DNA of 64,000 nucleotides, taken from the NCBI GenBank assembly GCA_039545355.1, contig BCJJ01000007.1:1054001-1118000 (forward strand), in the 5' to 3' direction. Every line of letters begins with the position of its first letter. Position 1 is the first letter of the stretch. The notes below the pieces were generated by a model, which made no database searches, was not told where the DNA came from, and saw only the letters and a program-made list of their open reading frames with translations. This stretch comes from Trichosporon coremiiforme. Lineage: Eukaryota; Basidiomycota; Tremellomycetes; Trichosporonales; Trichosporonaceae. This document shows positions 57,724-64,000 of this stretch, in pieces. Both the position numbers and the translations under genes were made by a program.

Positions 57724-60700
57724 ATGGACGACCACGACGACAGCATGGTCGACGCTCTCGTTGGCGGCGGCGACGTCTCATTGTCCTCGCACGACATCCT
57801 CAAGTGGTCAGAGGGCGTCTCGGTGCATGTTCCCGACCTCAGCGACATTCGCGAACGCACAGAACGCAGCCTCGACATGCGCGAGCTCAACTCGGCACTC
57901 GATGAGGTCGCCCCGAACCGACGAATGAGCGCTGGTACGAGCAGCGCTCACAGCAACCCGCGAGTGTCCAGCCCCCTAGCGCTGGCCCAGCCCAACCAGT
58001 ACACTGAAGCGCATGCCCCAACGCTTGACGCTCTGGAGGGTCGTGGGCCCACCCCGTCCTCTGCTACTGCTGGTCAGCCCGGCTCCTCGACGGCTGGTAG
58101 CGTGAAACGGTCGTCCAGCCTTCGTAACAGTCTGCGGAACAGCCTGCGCGACAGCATTCGTGACAGCCTGCGGCACAGTCTGCGACAGAGCCTGCGCGAG
58201 AGCCTTCGCCACTCTCGACGGGACAGTGGCGACTCGAACATTGTCGAGGAGCAGCTGCAGTCGACGCCGGCTCAAGCTCTGCGGACTAGCACGAACACGA
58301 ACGGCCGAAGCAGCATCAGTGGTCCCAGCGGGTTAGGTGCGTCGTCTTACTCGACGCCGTCCAGCATGCACCGCAGCTCGCATTCGAGCTACCGCGAGCG
58401 ATTGGAGAGGGAGATTCCCCTGTCGCTCCGCAAGTCGCCCGCGGCTCAGGGGCGCCTGTCACCGACTGTTCGGCTGAACGCCCTCGACTCACCTGCGCTG
58501 CGACATGCTCGTCGCGGATCGTCGCCCTTCCTGACGCCCTGTGCGCCCGACGCTTCCATGCTCGATGCGACGTTCCACCCTCCTGAGATCGGCGACCGTA
58601 CCTATGATGTCCTGGAGACTGCGGTGACTACCAACACGAACCGGAGGAAAACGATGGGTCTCCAGAGTCTGAGGGCCCTCGTGGCTGAGTCTGAAGCGCG
58701 AATGAGCCCGAGCCCAAGCCCCGCCGCACCAACATTCCCGTTAAGCGACCGCAATCTTGACGTTCCCGAACGCTCTGCCGCAATCATGGACAAGTCGACC
58801 TTCATCCGCCGTATCCGCGAGGAGTCCGAGTCGCCGCTGAAGGAGTCGTCGCTCCTCGACACGAAGAGCTTTGCTCTCACGCCGCCGCAGGAGCGCCGCG
58901 ACACGCTCGCGCCTCTGCCGTCCGCCAGGGCCACTCGCTTCACCGCGCCCCCGGCTCCTCGCTTCCAGCAGTCGGACCTGCCCAACCAGACCGACCGTAC
59001 CGTCGACCTCGGCCGTCTCGTGAACCGGCAGCAGGAGGCGTCGCGCTTGCCTGGCACTGATAGCATCATGGGCCCCGACCTCGCCGACCTCTCGATCGAC
59101 AGCGAGGAGGAAATGGTTCCCGCCAGTCTGCGACCGAAGCCCCTGCCGCCGAGCAGCTCCATGCGTAACCTCGGGGAGCAGCTCGAGCCGCGCACGATCA
59201 CGGAGCAGCTGCGCGAGCGCGAGCAGCAGCGTGAGCTTGCCAGAGCTCGCAGCCATGCTCGTCTGAGCAGCGTGTCGTCAATGCGCTCCCTCGCTGTCCG
59301 TACGCCTCGCAAGGAGCGGCCTGAGGACGCCGAGGTGCCCGTCTCGCTGCGCAAGGAGCGACCGTCCGCGCCACCGACGACTGGCCGTCGCACGTCCACC
59401 ATGACGCCGTCTAACGGACTGCGTGCTGGTGCGGCGTCGCGCGGCCCGCTCGGTTTCCCGCGCAGCTCCTCAGCTCGTGATCTCGCCTTAGGCACAGGCC
59501 CCTCGCGCATGTCGGCGCCGGCGACGACGGAGAGCAGGCGAACGCTGCCCCCAAGTGAGGGTGCGCGTCGCATGTCCGCCCTCCCGAGCAGCTCCTCCTC
59601 TCGCCGCTTGTCTGCTATCCCGTCGTCCTCTGCCTCTGATACTGCTCGTCGGCAGTCTACTCTGACCCGGCGTCAGAGCATGCTTCCGCCGCGCAACGAT
59701 CGGGCGGAGGCGGCGAACGAGCGCAACCAGCCATCACGCACGTCGACGATCTCACGCGCCGAGAGCATGCAGAGCATGCGACGACAGCCGACCCTTATGT
59801 CGCGCGCCGACTCGCGGAACTCGCGGGGCGAGCCCGAGACGGCAGGCGGACGCAAGTCGATCGTGGCTGAGCGAGGCGAGAAGCGTTCGTCTCTCCTCAC
59901 CCGCGCGAACAGTACAGGCGCGCGCCGGCTGTCGGCATTGCCTCGCTCGGAGAGTGCCCAGTCGCAGGAGCGCGAGGGCGGCCAGCGCCTGCGTCCTAGC
60001 GCCAGTGCCATGCTCGGTGAGCGGAGGAGCGGCGGGCTTCCGCGCACGATGACGAGCAGGACTCTCGCCGCCTCTCCTGTCAAGCGCGCTTCGGCTCCCC
60101 CGACCTCGACGACACGGGAGGCGCTCGGAGCTCGCCGATCCCTTGCCCCCGCCCCCGCTGCTGGCCCAACACCAAGCATCAAGCGCCGGAGCATGCTCCC
60201 ATCCACGCGGTCAACGACGGCGCTGCGCAAGCTCGCCGAGACCCCCGCATCAAAGGCACCCGAGCGTCGCGAGCGCGAACTCCGTGAGCAGCCGCAGAGC
60301 GCGCGCACACGGAGCGACACGACCTCGGCTGTCTCAGCCACGCCGTCAACGGTACCGTCGCTGTGCAGTGCGCCGACGATCGACAGCCACAGCCCCAAGC
60401 TGTCCGCGCCGCCGAGCGAGGCGGACGTCGAGTGGCTGCCTCCCCTTCCCGAGGCGTTCGAGTCCAAGCCCGTCGTGACCCTGACGCAGGCTACGCCTGC
60501 CAAGTCGGTCCTCCGCGCGAAGGCGGGCGCAGAGACCACCAGCCGGATCGCACGCCGCGAAAGTCGCACAAACCTGGCCGCGGACCTGGCCCCGCGTGAG
60601 CGGGCTTCCTCTCGCGAATCTCAGCACGAGCGCGATGGCCAAAGGCAGCGGTACGCCCTCACCGTCAGTGGCGGCAGCGGCTTCAGTGGGAGCAGCAGCG

Positions 60701-60897
60701 AGCGCCGCGTCAGCTGGAACGAGAGCCTGCACGCGCCCATCCGGTCGGGCCACGTCGAGGAGATGCGCACTAAGTATGGGCACCGCACGGCGTCTGGGCG
60801 CAGTGTTGGCGCCGAAGTCGCCGTCGACGAGATGGGCAGGGCCCTCTCGGGAAGGGTGCAGGCGAGCACCGTCGGCAGCTTGCGGCGGTTTCGATAG
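57724..60897 (+). CDS. Large Ser/Arg-rich disordered protein with SLRx repeat array
   Basis: One uninterrupted frame of 1057 residues with GC-rich codon choice like its neighbours; a chance frame of this length is very unlikely. I recognise no domain. The start MDDHDDSMVDALVGGGDVSL and HDILKWSEGVSVHVPDLSDI look ordered and may be a conserved docking segment. Residues about 131-168 repeat the tetrapeptide S-L-R-x nine times. The remainder holds dozens of basic-x-Ser units (RRMSA, RRLSA, RRQST, RRQSM, RRSLA, RRESR), which fit consensus sites of PKA or Aurora-type kinases. The end has a Gly/Ser block followed by RRVSWNESLHAPIRSGHVEE. No membrane span or signal peptide. A phosphorylated scaffold in the nucleus or on microtubules is possible, but that is speculation. 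Confidence 0.75.
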   Translation: MDDHDDSMVDALVGGGDVSLSSHDILKWSEGVSVHVPDLSDIRERTERSLDMRELNSALDEVAPNRRMSAGTSSAHSNPRVSSPLALAQPNQYTEAHAPTLDALEGRGPTPSSATAGQPGSSTAGSVKRSSSLRNSLRNSLRDSIRDSLRHSLRQSLRESLRHSRRDSGDSNIVEEQLQSTPAQALRTSTNTNGRSSISGPSGLGASSYSTPSSMHRSSHSSYRERLEREIPLSLRKSPAAQGRLSPTVRLNALDSPALRHARRGSSPFLTPCAPDASMLDATFHPPEIGDRTYDVLETAVTTNTNRRKTMGLQSLRALVAESEARMSPSPSPAAPTFPLSDRNLDVPERSAAIMDKSTFIRRIREESESPLKESSLLDTKSFALTPPQERRDTLAPLPSARATRFTAPPAPRFQQSDLPNQTDRTVDLGRLVNRQQEASRLPGTDSIMGPDLADLSIDSEEEMVPASLRPKPLPPSSSMRNLGEQLEPRTITEQLREREQQRELARARSHARLSSVSSMRSLAVRTPRKERPEDAEVPVSLRKERPSAPPTTGRRTSTMTPSNGLRAGAASRGPLGFPRSSSARDLALGTGPSRMSAPATTESRRTLPPSEGARRMSALPSSSSSRRLSAIPSSSASDTARRQSTLTRRQSMLPPRNDRAEAANERNQPSRTSTISRAESMQSMRRQPTLMSRADSRNSRGEPETAGGRKSIVAERGEKRSSLLTRANSTGARRLSALPRSESAQSQEREGGQRLRPSASAMLGERRSGGLPRTMTSRTLAASPVKRASAPPTSTTREALGARRSLAPAPAAGPTPSIKRRSMLPSTRSTTALRKLAETPASKAPERRERELREQPQSARTRSDTTSAVSATPSTVPSLCSAPTIDSHSPKLSAPPSEADVEWLPPLPEAFESKPVVTLTQATPAKSVLRAKAGAETTSRIARRESRTNLAADLAPRERASSRESQHERDGQRQRYALTVSGGSGFSGSSSERRVSWNESLHAPIRSGHVEEMRTKYGHRTASGRSVGAEVAVDEMGRALSGRVQASTVGSLRRFR
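58115..58226 (+). repeat. 12-bp in-frame minisatellite coding for S-L-R-x
   Basis: About nine diverged units of the form AGC CTG CGN NAC/GAC. Third positions and the variable codon differ between units, so the protein pattern is kept better than the DNA, which suggests selection rather than very recent slippage. Confidence 0.85.
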
Positions 60898-61160
60898 ACT
60901 TGTGTGGAAAGCAGTAGACACACATCACATGCCCTAACGTCTTTGTTCATACCGGGAGTAGAAGCACGGCGGTAGAAGAAAAACATACATGTATAAACAG
61001 GCCCTTGTATCACTACCATCTTACGTCGCGTGACTCGTTGCGCTGTTGCGCTGTTGCTTCCAACTGACCTCATACTGTTGCATGGGCACTGATATTGTTC
61101 ATGTATACGGGGGAATTGAGTACAACAGATCTAACTAATCGACGACCAGGGAGCTCGAGC

Positions 61161-63297
61161 TCAGTACGTATTCCGCTCGACGAGTCTCCACTCCCGCAGC
61201 GGTCCCCACCAGCTCCACCCAGGATTGATAGCTCGCTCCCTCTCCCTCTCCCTCTCCCTTCTCCTCTCCCTCGTGCCCTGGTCCTCATCACTAGACACAT
61301 CCTCCCACTGTCCCCTCTCCTCGGGCCGCTCGACCAGTTCCCCAATAACCTCCTCGTCATCCTCAGTCTTCAGCTCCGTCTCTCCCGTTTCCCCCGTCTC
61401 GTGCGAAAATTGTGTATCCTCCGTACGTCTTGATTCGGTGCCCCTCAACTCCTCGTCGGTAGGGCGTTCGGGGGATTCCCTGCGACTACGCGCCGAACGT
61501 GCGCTCCGCGTGCTGTCGTGCCGCGTCGTACGCCGCTCCTCGCCCTCCCCCTCTGATCCAGAGGCATCGCTGTCCTTCGAGTTGGCGCGGAGCAGGGCCT
61601 CCTGCCGAATCTGGCGGTTTGCCTCCTGCACCCTTCGTGTCGACTCTTCAGCTTCGCGCAGGCCATAGGCGCCCAGGCCCCAACCGCTCGGTTCGTCCAG
61701 GACGCGCGGTTGCTGGCCCCCATGAATCGCGGGGACACGTGAGCGGCGCTGGGCCTGCTCCACTGCCCGCCGACGGGCGGCTTCCTCGTGTTCCTTCCGA
61801 AGGCGGCGGAAGTAGACCTGCAGCCAGGTTGTCGGGTATGCTACTAGTTCAGAGAGCGTCTTGGGCGGATGCAGGGAAGGTGTGCGACTGGTGGAGGACG
61901 TTTCGCTGTTGCTGCTGGGGTGCGCGCCGCCGCCACTGCCAGACCCCGATCCCTCGGACCGGACGGGTTCTTGGATACGCACGCTGCCGAGCTCGATACC
62001 CTCCAGGCCTTCCTCGACGTCGGGCTCGCGGTCCGGGTCGGCGTTGCGCCTCCTCCTCGTCTCGGAGCCGCCGGATCCATGCGACCCAGACGAGTTGACT
62101 AGATGGTGCAGACTAGATGTGAAGCCGACCACGGCATTGGTGCCATTCTTGACCACGTCCTTGGCAGTGAGGTGCTTCTTCGGCGCAGTGTGGCCGTTGA
62201 TGACGTCGCGCCTGTGAGCCCTGCGCGCCGCCTTGCGCCGCTTTCGGAGCGCGCGCTCCATGATGTCCTCCACTTCGCCGATGCCCATGCCGGCGCCGAC
62301 CCACCACCACCATCCGAGCCAGGTCTGCCACAGCACCGCAGCCCAGATCAGATGTTGCAGCCAGGGGATGCCCTCCTCCTTCACTGCCACAAAGGAGGAG
62401 GCAGTGGTCACGACTGCGAGGCCCAAGGCGCCCGCACCGAAGACGGCTGTGCCTCCGTCTAGACGCCAGGCTCGGTTGCGGTTCACGAAGAAACCCCAGA
62501 TGGCCAGAGACAGGCCAAAGATGAGCAGGAGAGTAGAGTTGAGGACGTTGCGGATCGCATCGCCCAGATCGCGGACTGGAATGTCCGTGTTACCAACCAT
62601 GCGCGTGCCGGACAGTGTGCAGAAGTACAGACCGCTGGACGCCAGCGCCATAGGACCCAGGATGATTATGATCATGCGCGCCTCAACGCGGGACGGGTAC
62701 AGCAGCGTCAGGAACTGGATGTGCGTGAGCTGTGAGCGTGTCAGCATCGTGTTCTCATACCCGGTGCTAAATGGGGGAGAGGGCTAAGAATAGCAAGCCC
62801 GCAGCCCGTGGCGTTGGAGTCACACTTACATTCGCGAGCAGGTTGCAGATACACTGTAAGAGGAGCCAGGCCGCCTCCTCGCCGATGTTCCAGTCCTCCG
62901 CGGGGATGGGAACAGCAACATAGTCGAGTGCGTACGGCCACGTGTTCGCCGTGTCGTAGTTGTGCTTGAGGACGACGCCGGTCTTGACGCACACGCTCAG
63001 GAGCACCGTGATAATACTGGCCAACTGGAGGCCGTAATTCAGTGGCGCGAGGGGGTAGTGGTACTGTGTCGTGACTGGGGTTAGCTATCACGAGGAAAAA
63101 GCGAGCTTACAGAGGAGACAGCAGAGGAGCACGACGAGGAGTGTCAAGGTGATACCTGTCACGAGCAGCTGCACGGGCAGACTGAACGCGAACGAAGGCT
63201 GATACACGAGATACGGATTCGCGAGACCCTCGGTCAGTGTCGGGTCGAGGTTGCCGTCGCTCATGGCCAGGGCCTGCAGGTGCCCGAGCCCGCTCAT
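61161..63297 (-). CDS. Orphan membrane protein with seven predicted spans and long basic tail
   Basis: Exons 63297-63111, 63074-62830 and 62729-61161 give 666 residues; introns are 36 and 100 nt. Seven hydrophobic segments can be counted: LPVQLLVTGITLTLLVVLLC, YGLQLASIITVLLSVCV, EEAAWLLLQCICNLLAN, RMIIIILGPMALASSGLYF, VLNSTLLLIFGLSLAIWGFF, AVFGAGALGLAVVTTASSF and LIWAAVLWQTWLGWWWWVGA. The last 350 residues are hydrophilic, rich in Arg, Glu and Ser, with repeated acidic and basic blocks, and end in WSWWGPLREWRLVERNTY. The short N-terminus lacks a signal peptide. Seven spans with a long cytosolic tail would suit a GPCR-like receptor, but I see no family signature, so the function is unknown. 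Converges with the large SLRx-repeat gene over 263 bases. Confidence 0.8.
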
Positions 63298-63644
63298 GAT
63301 GATGTTGTTGCGAAGTGTGAGATTATCGGGATGCTAGTCGGGGGACCGTGGTGCCGGGTTGACGCCGGTGCCGGCTCTGGCGATGCGATGTTTTGGTGTT
63401 GCGCTTGGATAGTTTTCGCACCCTTAGTCGGGACACATGGTGCGCGCTGTACTCGGGATGTGAGATGTAAATGTGATAGCCAAGAGAGATGTGCAAGTAC
63501 TCATCTCCGACCGACTCTTGGCGGCTCACGTCGGTCCGCGTGAGGGGCGGTGGCGGACTTAACACATGGATAGTATTTTGCTTCCGTCGCCACCGTAGCC
63601 GCTCTCTCTCAGGTCGTCAGGTGCTGGGATCGGAAGATGCTCGG
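63298..63644. promoter_or_regulatory. Divergent promoter region at right edge
   Basis: Lies between the start codons of the seven-span protein (minus) and the edge gene (plus). No gene or distinctive element recognised. Confidence 0.5.
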
Positions 63645-64000
63645 ATGAACGGCCCCTGGTCAGAGGGAAGACACAAGTGGAGGTTGGCCGAGCTCGGTGC
63701 TGCTCACTTCACACACTCCGTCGCCGGACTGCTCGAGAACATGTTCCAGCCCAGACATCCCCAGCCGTTTTCCCTCGCCGAGGCGGAGCAACTGGACGTT
63801 TCGACGATCGTTGCTGGTGAGTTAATTGCCGGGATCGCCTCACCACTCTCACGAGGGCTGAGCGACAATTGATCATCCGCTTTACAGCTGACAGGTTCGG
63901 TTCAGAGCTGACAAACCGCAGAGATCTCTCGGCTCCGCAACTCGATCTCCCATCTTGAAGAGTCTCAAAGCGAGCTGCTGTCCGCGCTTGAGGAAGAGGA
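63645..64000 (+). CDS. Coiled-coil protein, 5' part only
   Basis: Exon 1 is 63645-63816 and exon 2 starts at 63922 and runs off the window; the intron (105 nt) ends CTGACAAACCGCAG. The 83 visible residues begin MNGPWSEGRHKWRLAEL, continue through HPQPFSLAEAEQLDVSTIVA, and then form a heptad-like helix (EISRLRNSISHLEESQSELL) with Glu-rich continuation. The conserved-looking N-terminus and splice-restored helix make it a real gene, but I do not recognise the family. An in-frame upstream ATG at 63489 exists; the later start is preferred because the upstream part is Arg/Gly-rich and poorly ordered. Confidence 0.7.

Overview
The window is nuclear DNA from a GC-rich, intron-containing fungus. The gene set (JIP5, SSN8, RRG9, a CPR5-type ER cyclophilin, a fungal delta-8 sphingolipid desaturase), the fungal protein architectures and the intron style point to a basidiomycetous yeast of the Tremellomycetes, probably close to Trichosporonales. 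That placement is inferred from remembered family features, not from a search. One assembly gap of 135 N lies at 4745-4879.

Layout. 1-7 kb: a two-box HMG protein (minus, cut by the left edge), a long gene-free G-rich region, then the WD40 protein JIP5. 7-19 kb: LCP5/neuroguidin, an Ap4A phosphorylase, a STIMATE-family membrane protein, RRG9/neugrin, a cytochrome-b5-fused sphingolipid desaturase and CCT2. 19-29 kb: cyclin C (SSN8), IMP dehydrogenase, a DUF1992 plus ABC1-kinase fusion (Cqd1/ADCK2 type) and a SET-domain methyltransferase of the RKM4/SETD6 group. 29-43 kb: a RING-H2 protein, a Kelch protein, a NEPRO/RMP1-like protein and a diverged Ser/Thr kinase, separated by long gene-free stretches. 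45-55 kb: a ten-exon proline iminopeptidase with a 10-nt micro-exon, a DNAJC9-like J protein, an ER cyclophilin with an apparent alternative membrane-anchoring last exon, and an MFS transporter. 57-64 kb: a 1057-residue disordered protein with an SLRx tetrapeptide array, an orphan seven-span membrane protein and the 5' end of a coiled-coil gene.

Most genes are unrelated housekeeping genes rather than a pathway cluster. Loose themes are ribosome and RNA biogenesis (JIP5, LCP5, NEPRO, RKM4-like), protein folding (CCT2, DNAJC9, cyclophilin) and mitochondria (RRG9, Cqd1 fusion). The most unusual signals concern RNA processing: many introns of only 34-38 nt whose branch-point-like element (CTGAC or CTAAC) sits almost against the acceptor AG; a 10-nt exon; and a 344-nt stretch with no AG dinucleotide in front of the last exon of the cyclophilin gene, which suggests a regulated splice choice between a soluble and a membrane-anchored form.

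Coordinates of multi-exon genes are the outer limits of the coding sequence; exon limits are in the evidence text. They were deduced by hand from splice consensus, reading-frame continuity and family conservation.
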